Source: Alphaproteobacteria bacterium
GTDB lineage: Bacteria; Pseudomonadota; Alphaproteobacteria; SHVW01
Assembly (NCBI GenBank): GCA_016869645.1
Contig: VGDO01000010.1
Coordinates: 1 to 60,703 of the forward strand
Length of the DNA: 60,703 nucleotides
Direction: 5' to 3'
The notes beneath the pieces were generated by a model that saw only the letters and a program-made list of their open reading frames with translations, made no database searches and was not told the DNA's origin. The position numbers and the translations under genes were made by a program. This document shows positions 35,454-45,158 of the stretch, piece after piece. Position 1 is the stretch's first letter. Each line of letters begins with the position of its first letter.

Positions 35454-37013
35454 TCACGCGAACCACCAGCGCTCGATGCACTTCCAGCCGTCGAGGTCGA
35501 AGTTCGCGGCGATCGACTGGCCGCGCGCGACTTTGACCGAGCGCGCGCTGACGAAGTTGGCGAACATCGGGATGATGACGCCGCCTTCGTCGCTGACGAT
35601 CTGCTGCATCTCGCGATACATGGCCCGGCGCTTGGCCTGGTCGAGCTCGCCGCGCGCCTCGAGCAGCAGCTTGTTGAACTTCTCGTGGTCCCAATGCGTG
35701 TCGTTCCAGCGGGCACCCTTGGCGTAGACTTGGCTGAACATCCAGTCTTCGGTCGGGCGGCCGGCCCAGAAGCACATGACGAAGGGCTTTTTGGTCCACA
35801 CATTCGACCAGTAACCTTCGTTGGGCTCGCGGATCACGTTGACGTCGATGCCGGCCTTGGCCGCATGCTCCTTGAACAGCACGGCCGTGTCGATCGCACC
35901 TGTGAAGGCCGCATCGGCTGCCGACAGGTCGACTTTCAGCGTCGCGAGCCCGGCCTGCTTCAGATGGAACTTCGCCTTGTCGGGATCGTAGGCGCGTGGC
36001 TTCACGTCGTCGGCGAAATAGGTGTTGGTTGGCGTGATCGGGCTGTCGTTGCCCTCGCGGCCGCGGCCGTGCAGGATCGTCTGCACCAGCACCTTGCGGT
36101 CGATCGCGTGCTTCATGGCGAGGCGCACATTGTTGTCGGTGAAGGGCGCCACGTCGGTGAACATCGGCATGGTGTAGTGCTGCGTGCCGGTCGCCTCGTC
36201 GATCGAGACCGAGGTGTTGCGCTGGAGCAGCGAGAGCGTCTTGATGTCCGGCCGGTTGATCGTGTCGACTTGGCCGGTGGAGATCGCGTTCATGCGCGCG
36301 GCGATGTCGCCGATATGGATCAGCTCGACATCTTCGAAGTTGCCGCAGCCGGCCTTCCAGTAGTTCGGGTTGCGCTTCAGCACCATGCGCACGCCACGCT
36401 CGTGGGAGACGAGCGAGTAGGCGCCGGTGCCGACCGCCGGCTCCCAGTCGACCTTGCCCTCCTTGGCCGGGCCGATGACCAGGTGCCAATCCGTCATCAA
36501 AGCGGGGAAATCGGCGCTTGCCGCCGCAAGGGTGACGATCACCGTCTCCTTGCCGTCGGCCTTGATGTCGGTCACTGCGTCGACGATCGCCTTGGCGGCG
36601 GATTTCGACTGCGGGCCGCGGTGGTGATTGATCGAGGCGACGACGTCGTCGGCGTCGACCGTCTTGCCGTTATGGAAGGTGACGCCCCGACGCAGCTTGA
36701 AGACCCAGGTCTTGCCGTCCTCGGACTGCGCGCTCTCGGCAAGCTCGCCGCGCAGCTTGTTGTCCGGCCCGGTCTCCATGAGGCAGTTATAGGTGGCGCC
36801 ATAGAGACCCATGTTGATGACGGCCGAGGTGCCCCAGGTCGCGGGATCGTGATTGTCCGCTGCGTTCGCGTGGGACAGGCCGATGCGGTAGCGGCCGCCC
36901 TTCTTGGGTGCGGCTTGCGCGAAGCTCCGCGGTGCGACGCCGAGCGCGAGCGCCGTCGCGGCCCCGCCCATCAGCACGTCGCGCCGGTTCACATTGTCGA
37001 GAATCCTTGTCAT
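35454..37013 (-). CDS. ABC transporter substrate-binding protein, oligopeptide (DppA/OppA) type
   Basis: A 519-residue family 5 solute-binding protein. A twin-arginine signal (NRRDVLMGGAATALALG, R10-R11) suggests Tat export. Family segments include DDVVASINHHRGP and NDSPITPTNTYFADDV. It receives the imported compound for the permease and ATPase genes upstream on the same strand, from which it is separated by the sulfatase gene and 76 bp containing GGAGGG. It ends with WKCIERWWFA. Confidence 0.92.
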   Translation of the reverse strand: MTRILDNVNRRDVLMGGAATALALGVAPRSFAQAAPKKGGRYRIGLSHANAADNHDPATWGTSAVINMGLYGATYNCLMETGPDNKLRGELAESAQSEDGKTWVFKLRRGVTFHNGKTVDADDVVASINHHRGPQSKSAAKAIVDAVTDIKADGKETVIVTLAAASADFPALMTDWHLVIGPAKEGKVDWEPAVGTGAYSLVSHERGVRMVLKRNPNYWKAGCGNFEDVELIHIGDIAARMNAISTGQVDTINRPDIKTLSLLQRNTSVSIDEATGTQHYTMPMFTDVAPFTDNNVRLAMKHAIDRKVLVQTILHGRGREGNDSPITPTNTYFADDVKPRAYDPDKAKFHLKQAGLATLKVDLSAADAAFTGAIDTAVLFKEHAAKAGIDVNVIREPNEGYWSNVWTKKPFVMCFWAGRPTEDWMFSQVYAKGARWNDTHWDHEKFNKLLLEARGELDQAKRRAMYREMQQIVSDEGGVIIPMFANFVSARSVKVARGQSIAANFDLDGWKCIERWWFA

Positions 37014-37089
37014 GAGATCCCTCCTCCCGTTTGCATCATGCTAGCCCCGCGGATGACGCGCGTACACGGCTGGCGATTGCACGCGCCAT

Positions 37090-38628
37090 TTAATACACAG
37101 CCAGCTTGGGACCACCCGCGTCGGGCGCTGGTGGCCAGATTAGGCCGAGGCGCTCGCAAAGCCCTTCGCGGATCGACCTCAGGTGTCGCTCGTGGAACAG
37201 ATTGCGATGCTCGCCCGCATCGCGCTGGCGATCGAACAGCTCGCCCCAGTCGGATCGACGCGGATAGACGGTCAGCCGCCAATCCCGGGTGATCAGCGTC
37301 TGGTTGTACTGATCGGCGACGATGCGCGGATGATACTCGGCGAGAATTTCCGCGCGCGGTTCGTCGTCGAGGTTGCGCACCGCGGACGCAAACGAGTGGC
37401 CGTCTCCAAAGTCGCCGTCGACATCAAGCAGATCGAGCAAAGTTGCCTTGAGGTCGACATGGCTGGTCGGGCCCTCTGCGACGCCGTGCGCCACGCCAGG
37501 GCCGGCCATCAGAAGCGGGACCTGCAGCAATTGCCGATAGGGCGGCGGTCCCTTGCGCAGCAGGCCATGATCGCCGAGCAATTCTCCATGATCGCTGGTG
37601 AAGACGATGATCGTATCGTCGAGCCGGTCGGCGTCGCCGAGCGCGGCGAGGATGCGCCCCACGGCATGATCGATCATCGCGATGGCGCCATGGGTGTGGG
37701 CAATGGCGAGGCGCAGCGTCGCTGCGCTGATGCCTTCGGTCGAGCGCATGAAGCCCTGCTCCCGCGGCGCACCAGGCGATGTGAGAAATTCGACGTAGCT
37801 CTTGCCATCGGTGCGCGGCCGCGCCTCGGCGCCGGCATCGCGCGCGATGTAGTCGGGCATGCGGTCGAGCTCGCGCGCTTGGAAGTCCGGCAATGTCACG
37901 TCGACGGGCGAAACCAGATCGCACCAGGGTGCCGGCGGCGTGAACGGGTGATGCGGATCGGGAAAGGACACGTAGAGGAAGAGGCGGTCGTGCCGCGAGG
38001 TTTGCCGGATCGCATCGCAGGCGCGGTCGGCGATCCATGTGTTGTAGTGGAGATGCTCCGGCACCGCGCATTTCCATACTTCGTCGAGATCGTCGGGCGG
38101 CGGCGCGAGAGCATGATCGCGGCCATAAAGCCTGATTGCCTGGGGCGCGGTGCCGGCGAGCCAGCGCGCGTAATGTCCGCCGTCGGTCGCAGCCACGCTC
38201 TCGCCGATCAGGATGTCGACCGTGTCGAAACCGTAGAACGGGCCGCGCCAGTTCGCACTCTCGGCGCGCCGCCAGAATGCGTTGGAATCCGGCATCGCCA
38301 GCTCGCCGGCGGCGAGGATCGGCTGGAAGTGGAACTTGCCGACGCCATGGGTGCGCCAACCGGCGCGTGCCAGCGCGTGCGGCAGGAGCTCGATATCCGC
38401 GGGCAGCGCGATGCCGTTGTGAACGAGGCCGTGGCGGCGGGCATAGCGGCCGGAGAACAGCGTGCCCCGGCTCGGCGAGCAGATCTGGTTGGGCGTGAGG
38501 TGATCGCGGAAGCGCATGCCGCGCGCCGCGAGCGCATCGAGATGGGGCGTGCGTGCGGCCGGGTTGCCGGCCGAGCCGAGCGCGTCGGCCCGGAGCTGGT
38601 CGGCCATGATCAGGACCAGATCGGTCAT
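37090..38628 (-). CDS. Type I sulfatase family protein, cytoplasmic
   Basis: A 512-residue alkaline-phosphatase-superfamily enzyme. The metal site starts with LVLIMADQLRADALG; C50 in NQICSPSRGTLFSGR is the cysteine converted to formylglycine (C-x-P-x-R). Further ligands are HGVGKFHF and FTSDHGELLGDHGLLRKG. It has no signal peptide, so it acts on an imported substrate; relatives include choline-sulfatase and phosphonate monoester hydrolase. The ATG at 38628 overlaps the stop of the ABC ATPase (ATGA), so enzyme and importer are coupled. A sulfate ester is likelier than a phosphonate ester but not proven. Confidence 0.88.
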   Translation of the reverse strand: MTDLVLIMADQLRADALGSAGNPAARTPHLDALAARGMRFRDHLTPNQICSPSRGTLFSGRYARRHGLVHNGIALPADIELLPHALARAGWRTHGVGKFHFQPILAAGELAMPDSNAFWRRAESANWRGPFYGFDTVDILIGESVAATDGGHYARWLAGTAPQAIRLYGRDHALAPPPDDLDEVWKCAVPEHLHYNTWIADRACDAIRQTSRHDRLFLYVSFPDPHHPFTPPAPWCDLVSPVDVTLPDFQARELDRMPDYIARDAGAEARPRTDGKSYVEFLTSPGAPREQGFMRSTEGISAATLRLAIAHTHGAIAMIDHAVGRILAALGDADRLDDTIIVFTSDHGELLGDHGLLRKGPPPYRQLLQVPLLMAGPGVAHGVAEGPTSHVDLKATLLDLLDVDGDFGDGHSFASAVRNLDDEPRAEILAEYHPRIVADQYNQTLITRDWRLTVYPRRSDWGELFDRQRDAGEHRNLFHERHLRSIREGLCERLGLIWPPAPDAGGPKLAVY

Positions 38629-40256
38629 GACGGCGCTTGCGCCTTGCGCTGGTCCAGCAAGCGATCGAGCCAGTCCGGATCCATTTCCGGCACGCTCGAC
38701 AGCAGCAGATCGGTGTAGGGATGGTGCGGCGGCGCGAACATCCGGTCGCGCGGTCCTGCCTCGACGATGCGGCCGTCCTTCATCACGACGACCTCGTCGG
38801 CGATCGCGCGCACGGTCGCGAGATCGTGCGTGATGAAGAGGTAGGTGAGCCCGCGCTCGCGCTGCAGCCGGTCGAGCAGCTTGAGCATCTCCTCGGCGAC
38901 GAGCTGGTCGAGCGCCGAGGTGATCTCGTCGCAGATGAGCAGTGCCGGCTCGGCCGCCAATGCGCGCGCGATGCACACGCGCTGCTTCTGCCCGCCCGAG
39001 AGCTCGGCCGGGTAGCGGTCGACGTACTGGTCGGGATCGAGCTCGATCTCGGTCAGCAGCTCGCGCATGCGCCGCTCGCGCGCCTCTCCGGTGAGACCGA
39101 GATAGAATTTGAGCGGTCGTCCGATCGCGTCCCGCACGCGCTGTCGCGGGTTGAGCGCGGTGTCCGGCATCTGCACGATCATCTGGACGCGGCGCAGCTC
39201 CTCCGGGCTGCGGCCGCGGTAGGAGCCGGCGAGCGTCTTGCCTTCGAAGGCGACGCTGCCCTGGCGCGGCGGCAACAGGCCGGTGATAACGCGCGCGAGG
39301 GTCGATTTGCCCGATCCGGACTCGCCGACCACGGCCACCGTGCGGCCCCTGTGCAGGTCGAGCGAAACGTCCTGCAGAACGGGTGTTTCGTCATAGGCGG
39401 CGGTGAGCCGCTCGACACGCAGCAGCGGCGTCGTGCCGGCCGCCATCTCCGGCTTGCGCGAGCCGCGGAAGGTTCGCACGGCCCAGAGCGACTTGGTGTA
39501 GGCCTGGCGCGGGCTGGCCATCATGGTGCGCGTGTCGGCTTCCTCGACGAGGCGGCCGTGGCGCAGCACCATGATGCGGTCGGCCATCTGGGCGACCAGC
39601 GCCAGATCGTGGCTGATGTAGATGGCCGAGGTGCCGATCGCCTCGACCGCGTCGCGGATGGCGGCCAGCACCTCGATCTGGGTCGTCACGTCGAGCGCGG
39701 TCGTCGGCTCGTCGAAGACGATCAGGTCGGGCCGCGCCACCATGGCCATGGCGGTCATGGCGCGCTGGAGCTGGCCGCCCGAGACCTGATGCGGGTAGCG
39801 GAAGCCGATCTCCTCGGGTGAAGGCAGCTGCATCCGCCGGTAGAGCGCGATTGCCGCGGCCGCCGCCTCGGCATTGTTCATCACGCCGTGCTGCACGGCG
39901 ATCTCGACGGACTGGTCGATCAGGCGCATCGCCGGGTTGAACGCGGCGGCGGCCGATTGCGCGACATAGGCGATGCGCGAGCCGCGCAGGCGGCGACGCG
40001 CCTCGTCGCCGGCCGTGGTCAGCTCGATGCCGTCGAACACGATCGAGCCCGCGGTGATGCGGCAGCCGTCGCGCGTGTAGCCCATGGCGGCCAGCCCCAG
40101 CGTCGACTTGCCGGCGCCGGATTCGCCGATCAGACCGAGGACCTCGCCGCGCTTCAGGTTGAGATCGATGCCGGTCACGATCTGCGTCGTGCCGCGCTCC
40201 GAGCGGCCTTCGATCGCCAGGCCGCGCATGGTCAGGAGCGTGTCTGGGACCGTCAT
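38625..40256 (-). CDS. ABC transporter ATP-binding protein, two fused ATPase domains (DppD-DppF type)
   Basis: A 543-residue protein with two complete nucleotide-binding domains. The first has [18 protein letters not shown] and DEPTTALD; the second has [17 protein letters not shown] and CDEITSALD. The fused layout is like GsiA/YejF. It energises the two permeases encoded just upstream on the same strand. It starts 2 bp after the stop of the permease and its own stop overlaps the sulfatase start. Confidence 0.94.
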   Translation of the reverse strand: MTVPDTLLTMRGLAIEGRSERGTTQIVTGIDLNLKRGEVLGLIGESGAGKSTLGLAAMGYTRDGCRITAGSIVFDGIELTTAGDEARRRLRGSRIAYVAQSAAAAFNPAMRLIDQSVEIAVQHGVMNNAEAAAAAIALYRRMQLPSPEEIGFRYPHQVSGGQLQRAMTAMAMVARPDLIVFDEPTTALDVTTQIEVLAAIRDAVEAIGTSAIYISHDLALVAQMADRIMVLRHGRLVEEADTRTMMASPRQAYTKSLWAVRTFRGSRKPEMAAGTTPLLRVERLTAAYDETPVLQDVSLDLHRGRTVAVVGESGSGKSTLARVITGLLPPRQGSVAFEGKTLAGSYRGRSPEELRRVQMIVQMPDTALNPRQRVRDAIGRPLKFYLGLTGEARERRMRELLTEIELDPDQYVDRYPAELSGGQKQRVCIARALAAEPALLICDEITSALDQLVAEEMLKLLDRLQRERGLTYLFITHDLATVRAIADEVVVMKDGRIVEAGPRDRMFAPPHHPYTDLLLSSVPEMDPDWLDRLLDQRKAQAPS

Positions 40257-40258
40257 CG

Positions 40259-41086
40259 CTAGTCCTTCAGGCCGCTCGAGCGGTGCAGCAGCCAATCGAC
40301 GACGAAATTGACCGCGACGGTCAGCAGCGCGATGGCGCCGGCCGGCAGCAAAGGCGTGATGTCGCCATAGGAGATGAGTGCCGCGTTGTCGCGCACCATG
40401 GAGCCCCAATCGGCCGTCGGCGGCTGGATGCCGAGGCCGAGGAAGCTCAAGGCGGAGATGAACAGGAACACGAAGCAGAAGCGCAGGCCGAACTCGGCGA
40501 TCAACGGCGCGGTCGCGTTGGGCAGGATCTCGCGCGTGATCAGCCAAATGAGTCCCTCGCCGCGGAGCTTGGCAGCCTCGACATAGTCGAGCACGGCGAT
40601 GCCGAGCGCCAGCGCGCGCGCGAGCCGGAAGATGCGCGTCGCCTCGATCAGCGCGATGATCGTGATCATGCTGACGACCGAGGTGCCGAAGATCGCGAGC
40701 AGCAGCAGGGAGAAGATGAGCGAGGGGATCGCCATCATGACGTCGACGATGCGGCCCAATACCTGATCGACCCAACCGCGCACCGTGCCGGAGATGAGCC
40801 CGATTCCGCCGCCGATCAAGAAGGCGAGCACGGTGGTCACGACCGCGATGCCGACCGTGTTGCGCGCGCCGTAGATGAGGCGCGTCGCCATGTCGCGCCC
40901 GAGATTGTCGGTGCCGAGCGGGCTCGCCCCGCCCCAGGGCGCGAAGGCCGGGCCGACCACCTGCGTCTCGCCGAAGGGCGCGACAACCGGCGCGCCCAGC
41001 GCGACGAAGACGTAGAGCGCGGAGACGGAGATGCCGAACCAGGCCGACGGCGGCGCGCTGCGGAGGGCGGTGGCGAGATCGGCCAT
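40259..41086 (-). CDS. ABC transporter permease, DppC type
   Basis: A 275-residue membrane protein with about six helices. The DppC N-terminal loop FGETQVVGPAFAP and PLGTDNLGRDMATRLIYG are typical, as is the EAA loop DYVEAAKLRGEGLIWLITRE. The ATG at 41086 is preferred; the longer open frame upstream is unrelated sequence over dppB. Second of three coupled transport genes. Confidence 0.93.
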   Translation of the reverse strand: MADLATALRSAPPSAWFGISVSALYVFVALGAPVVAPFGETQVVGPAFAPWGGASPLGTDNLGRDMATRLIYGARNTVGIAVVTTVLAFLIGGGIGLISGTVRGWVDQVLGRIVDVMMAIPSLIFSLLLLAIFGTSVVSMITIIALIEATRIFRLARALALGIAVLDYVEAAKLRGEGLIWLITREILPNATAPLIAEFGLRFCFVFLFISALSFLGLGIQPPTADWGSMVRDNAALISYGDITPLLPAGAIALLTVAVNFVVDWLLHRSSGLKD

Positions 41087-41091
41087 GGCGC

Positions 41092-42048
41092 CTACCGCCG
41101 ATGCAGCAGACGCGGATCCGCGGCGATGGTCGCCACGTCCGCCACGAGGTTGAGCATGATGTAGGTCGAGGCAAAGAACAGGCAGGTCGCCTGTACGACC
41201 GGCACGTCGCGCTTGCCGACCGAATCGACCATGAGCTGCCCGAGACCCGGATAGGCGAACACGACCTCGACCACCACGACGCCGACGATCAGATAGGCGA
41301 GGTTCAGCACCACCACGTTGATGATCGGCGCCAGCGCATTGGGCAGCGCATGGCGCAGGATGACGCGCCACGGCTTGAGCCCTTTGAGGCGCGCCATCTC
41401 GATATAGGGGCTGGCCAGCAGGTTCACGATCGCCGCGCGCGTGAGCCGCATGACGTGAGCCGCGACCGCGAGCGTCAGCGTCAGGACCGGCAGGATCGAG
41501 CGGAACATGCGCTCGCCGAGCGGCGTGTCGGCGCTGACCGTTGCCAGGCTCGGCAGCCAGCCGGCCTTGACCGTCAGCGCGAAGATCAGGATGTAGGCGA
41601 TGAAGAACTCCGGCAGCGAGATGGCGGTCAGCGCCGCGACGTTGATCGAGCGGTCGATGAGCTTCTCGCGATAGAGTGCGGCCACGATGCCGAGCGTCAG
41701 CGACAAGGGAATCGAAACCGCCGCGGCGAAGCCGGCGAGGTAGAGCGTGTTGACGAGGCGCATGCCCGCGAGCTCGGCGATCGGCCGGCCGTTCGCCAGC
41801 GATCGGCCGAAATCGCCCGACAGCAGGCCGGTGATCCAATCGACATAGCGTTCGATCGGCGGGCGATCGAGCCCGAGCTCGCGGCGGATGTTGGCGACGG
41901 TCTCGGGCGTGGCGGCCTGGCCCAGGATCTCCTCGGCGAGGTCGCCGGGCAGGAGGTAGACCGCGAAGAAAACGACTGCCGAGACCACGGCGAGCGTGAC
42001 GAAGCCGAGGCCGATCCGCTTCACGATCATCGACGCGAGCGGCGACAC
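41092..42048 (-). CDS. ABC transporter permease, DppB type
   Basis: A 318-residue membrane protein with about six helices. Family features are LPGDLAEEILGQAATPETV, ELGLDRPPIERYVDW, GDFGRSLANGRPI and the EAA loop PYIEMARLKGLKPWRVILR. First gene of the importer operon; it starts divergently from the GlxA-type regulator across 204 bp. The next gene starts 5 bp after its stop. Confidence 0.94.
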   Translation of the reverse strand: MSPLASMIVKRIGLGFVTLAVVSAVVFFAVYLLPGDLAEEILGQAATPETVANIRRELGLDRPPIERYVDWITGLLSGDFGRSLANGRPIAELAGMRLVNTLYLAGFAAAVSIPLSLTLGIVAALYREKLIDRSINVAALTAISLPEFFIAYILIFALTVKAGWLPSLATVSADTPLGERMFRSILPVLTLTLAVAAHVMRLTRAAIVNLLASPYIEMARLKGLKPWRVILRHALPNALAPIINVVVLNLAYLIVGVVVVEVVFAYPGLGQLMVDSVGKRDVPVVQATCLFFASTYIMLNLVADVATIAADPRLLHRR

Positions 42049-42252
42049 GGTCGGTACTCAAACCGTCCGGCGTCGCCGCGGCAAGCGCACGACGGCCTTG
42101 CCGGCGGTCCCGCCGGCTTTGGTGTTGGTGCCTGGAAAGCAGACGTCAGACGTCATCGGCCCCCCACTCCATTGCCCGATGCTAGGGGCGCAGCCGCGAT
42201 GCTATTATACGTTATCGGAACTTTTCTTCCCATTTTACGAACTCGGCCGCTC

Positions 42253-43218
42253 ATGCTCTTTGGCCCGCAACCCGGCAACCGGCCACTGGTGGTCGACCTT
42301 GTCCTGGCCAGCGAATTCTCACTGCTGTCGCTGGCGGCGACCATGGAACCGCTGCGCGCTGCAAACCGCGTATCGGGCGAGACGCTCTACAAATGGCGCC
42401 TGCTGTCGGAAGATGGACGCCCTGCGCTCACGTCGAGCGGTGTGCCGATTCCGGTCGCCGGTCGGTTCGAGGCGCGTGACGTGCGCGACGTGCTGATCTT
42501 GGTTGCGGCATTCGAGCCGGAGCGCAACGGCGCGCCGCTGCTCGCGCGGTTGCGGCAGGCGGCACGTGCGGGAACGCCCATCGGCGGCATCGAGTCCGGC
42601 GGCTGGATCATGGCGCGTGCCGGACTGCTCGACGGCAGGCGCGCGACGACGCATTGGGAGGACATCGACGAATTCGCGCGGCGGTTTCCCGCTGTCGATG
42701 TCGTGGTCGACCGCTACGTCGTCGATGGCGACCGCTTCACCACCGGCGGCGCGACGCCTGCGCTCGACCTGATGCTGCACATGGTGCGCGCCCAGCATGG
42801 CATTGCCGTGGCGCTCGATGTCGCCAGCGTGTTCATCTACGACCAGGAACGCCTGCCCAGCGAGCCGCAGCGCATCGTGTCGGTCGGCCGGCTCGCCATG
42901 GCCGAGCCGAAGCTCGCGGCGGCCATCCGCTTGATGGAATCGACCGTCGACGAGCCGCTTCGGATTGCCGACCTGGCGCGGCGGATGAAAATGTCCTCGC
43001 GCGGCCTTCAGAAGCTGTTCCGGCGGCGCCTCGACATGGCGCCACACGCGTATTTCATGGAGTTGCGGCTGGCCACCGCGCGGCGGCTGCTGTTGCAGTC
43101 CCGGCGCAGCGTCCTCGAAGTCGCGCTCGCCAGCGGGTTTGCCTCGGCGACGTCGTTCTCGCGCGCATTCGCCCGCCGCTACGGGCGCAGCCCCCGCGCA
43201 GTGAGGCGAGCGGGCTGA
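42253..43218 (+). CDS. GlxA-type AraC family regulator with DJ-1/PfpI domain
   Basis: A 321-residue transcription factor. Residues 1-190 are a class I amidotransferase-like/DJ-1 domain (VVDLVLASEFSLLSLAATME; PIGGIESGGWIMARAGLL), here with a Glu-Ser at the usual nucleophile elbow, so a ligand-binding role is more likely than catalysis. Residues 220-321 hold the two AraC helix-turn-helices (RIADLARRMKMSSRGLQKLF; LEVALASGFASATSFSRAF). The divergent position suggests it controls the importer-sulfatase operon in response to a substrate. An ATG at 42199 would add 18 residues. Confidence 0.9.
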   Translation: MLFGPQPGNRPLVVDLVLASEFSLLSLAATMEPLRAANRVSGETLYKWRLLSEDGRPALTSSGVPIPVAGRFEARDVRDVLILVAAFEPERNGAPLLARLRQAARAGTPIGGIESGGWIMARAGLLDGRRATTHWEDIDEFARRFPAVDVVVDRYVVDGDRFTTGGATPALDLMLHMVRAQHGIAVALDVASVFIYDQERLPSEPQRIVSVGRLAMAEPKLAAAIRLMESTVDEPLRIADLARRMKMSSRGLQKLFRRRLDMAPHAYFMELRLATARRLLLQSRRSVLEVALASGFASATSFSRAFARRYGRSPRAVRRAG

Positions 43219-43228
43219 TCACGATCGC

Positions 43229-44086
43229 CTAGACCGGGCGATCGCCGCGCGCGGTGGTGCGGTGCATGCGCCGGTGCATGTCCGGTCCGTAGTCGATGAC
43301 GACGTAGTGCCAGCAGCAGCGGTTGTCGAACATGACGACGTCGCCGACCCGCCAGCGGTGGCGGTAGACGAACTCCTGGCGCGTGCCCCAGGCATAGAGG
43401 TAGTCGAGGATCGGCCGGCTTTCGGCCGCCGTCATGCCGGCCAAGCGCTCGGTATAGGCCGAGTTGACGAACAGCGTCTTGCGGCCGGTGTCCGGGTGGA
43501 TGCGCACGACCGGATGGTTGACCGGCGGCGGGATCTCCTTGACCGGCACGTTGTAGTCGGCCGCGTTGTTGCGTTCCTGGAGTATGCGCGCCGAGTGCTC
43601 GGCCTGGAGCGGATCGATCATCTGTTTCATGCCGGCAGACAGGGTGTCGTAGGCGAGGCACAGATTGGCGAACATGGTGTCGCCGAAACCTTCCTCGATG
43701 GCGCGGCAGTGCAGGATGCTGCCGAGCGGCGGCGCTTCGGCGAAGGTGACGTCGGCGTGCCAGATGTCGTTGCGGCCGTTGACGAACTGCCCGGCCTTGT
43801 GCTCGAGCACGAGGATCTCCGGATGCCCGTCGATCTGCGCGCTGCGGTAGAGCGGATGCTGCTCGCACGGCCCGAAAATCCGGGTGAAGGCGATCTGCTT
43901 CGCGGGCGAGAGATCCTGGCCGCGGAAGCAGATGACCAGGTTCTCGTTGAAGGCGCGCTTGATCTCGTCGACGACGGCTGGGGCCAATTCCTTGTCGAGA
44001 TCGACGCCGCCAATCTCGGCGCCGAGCGCGCCGCACAGCTTGCGCACGGTGATGTGCTGGTAGGACGTCCCCGGTGCTCCATCCAT
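43229..44086 (-). CDS. TauD/TfdA family dioxygenase
   Basis: A 285-residue Fe(II)/2-oxoglutarate dioxygenase. The iron triad is H110-x-D112 in DIWHADVTF and H260 in NRCCWHYVVIDYG, with the 2-oxoglutarate arginine in RRMHRTTARG. The family includes taurine dioxygenase, 2,4-D dioxygenase and alkylsulfatase AtsK. The ATG at 44086 fits the conserved length. It converges on the regulator gene (10-bp gap) and is divergent from the RpiR gene. A sulfonate or sulfate ester is plausible from context but other carboxylates are equally possible. Confidence 0.88.
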   Translation of the reverse strand: MDGAPGTSYQHITVRKLCGALGAEIGGVDLDKELAPAVVDEIKRAFNENLVICFRGQDLSPAKQIAFTRIFGPCEQHPLYRSAQIDGHPEILVLEHKAGQFVNGRNDIWHADVTFAEAPPLGSILHCRAIEEGFGDTMFANLCLAYDTLSAGMKQMIDPLQAEHSARILQERNNAADYNVPVKEIPPPVNHPVVRIHPDTGRKTLFVNSAYTERLAGMTAAESRPILDYLYAWGTRQEFVYRHRWRVGDVVMFDNRCCWHYVVIDYGPDMHRRMHRTTARGDRPV

Positions 44087-44199
44087 GGCGCGCTTCCCGC
44101 GAGATGGTCGATCCGTTGAGCCTACGCCCCTGCCTCCCCGGGAATCAATGCTGGCGCGGTCGTGCGGGCGCATCGCAATATCGAGCCTCCGACAAGCGC

Positions 44200-44218
44200 C
44201 TTGCGCCGCATACGCAAG
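44200..44218. promoter_or_regulatory. Inverted repeat in the TauD/RpiR divergent region
   Basis: CTTGCG (44200-44205) and CGCAAG (44213-44218) form a perfect 6-bp inverted repeat around a 7-base centre, in a 175-bp divergent intergenic region. It has the form of a dimer-binding operator. Confidence 0.35.
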
Positions 44219-44261
44219 CGGGCTCAAGCTTGGTCTGCAGTCCGGTTCAAGGGCGTGAGAT

Positions 44262-45128
44262 ATGGATTTCGAGGGCGTCCGCGGGCGCATCGAGGAGCAG
44301 TTCGGCGACTTCAGCCCGCAGCTCAAGAAGGCGGCGCGCTATGCCGTGGCGCGGCCCGAGGAGGTCGCGCTCAACTCGCTGCGTAACGTCGCGTCGAAGG
44401 CGGGCGTGCATCCCTCGACCCTGGTGCGGCTCGCTCATGAGCTCGCCTTCGACGGCTACAACGATTTCCGCGAGCCGTTCCGCTCCTGGCTGCGCGACCG
44501 GCCGTTCTCCTTTTCCGACCGCGCGCGCAAGCTGCGCCGGCGTGGCCGCGAGGCCGAGACGCTGGTCGGCGAGATGCTGGCGCGCGATCTCGCCAATCTG
44601 CAGACCAGCATCGCCACCATCGGCGTCGAGCGGCTGGTCGAGGCGCGCCGCATCCTGTCGGACAGCCGGCGCATCTTCGTGTGCGGGCTGCGCAGCCTCT
44701 ATCCGCTCGCCTTCTATTTCCACTACGCCTGCCGCATGTTCATGGACAAGACCATCCTGTTGACCGGCCAGGGCGGGACCTTCGCCGACGATCTGCGCCG
44801 CGTGTCGAGCGAGGATGCGCTCTTCGTGTTCAGCTACGCGCCCTATGCGCGCGACACGATGAAGGCCGTGCGCTTCGCGCGCGAGCGCAAGGCCAAGGTC
44901 ATCGCGGTGACCGACAGCCCGCTGTCGCCGGCGGCGCAGTTCTCGACCGTCGCTCTCGTCGTCAGCAACGCGAGCCCGTCCTTCTTTCCCTCGCTCGTGC
45001 CGGCGGTTTCCGTGCTGCAGACGCTGGTCGCCCTGCTGATCGCCCAGGCCGGCGCCGGATCGCTCGCCGATCTGGCCAACAGCGAGCGCCAGCTCAAGAG
45101 CTTCAACGTCTACGTCGAGGACGATTGA
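44262..45128 (+). CDS. MurR/RpiR family transcriptional regulator
   Basis: A 288-residue regulator. Residues 1-80 hold the RpiR helix-turn-helix (ALNSLRNVASKAGVHPSTLV; LAHELAFDGYNDFREPF) and residues 125-260 the SIS sugar-phosphate-binding domain (SRRIFVCGLRSLYPLAFYF; VIAVTDSPLSPAAQFS). Such proteins sense phosphorylated or related metabolites. It lies just upstream of the large transport and dehydrogenase run and is the likely regulator. Confidence 0.93.
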   Translation: MDFEGVRGRIEEQFGDFSPQLKKAARYAVARPEEVALNSLRNVASKAGVHPSTLVRLAHELAFDGYNDFREPFRSWLRDRPFSFSDRARKLRRRGREAETLVGEMLARDLANLQTSIATIGVERLVEARRILSDSRRIFVCGLRSLYPLAFYFHYACRMFMDKTILLTGQGGTFADDLRRVSSEDALFVFSYAPYARDTMKAVRFARERKAKVIAVTDSPLSPAAQFSTVALVVSNASPSFFPSLVPAVSVLQTLVALLIAQAGAGSLADLANSERQLKSFNVYVEDD

Positions 45129-45158
45129 ACCATCGTCCGCGGGCCGTTCTCTAGTGCG

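Noticed and set aside
35262..37292. 676-residue plus-strand open frame opposite the binding protein
   Set aside because: Begins in intergenic repeat and runs through the antisense of a clear solute-binding protein.
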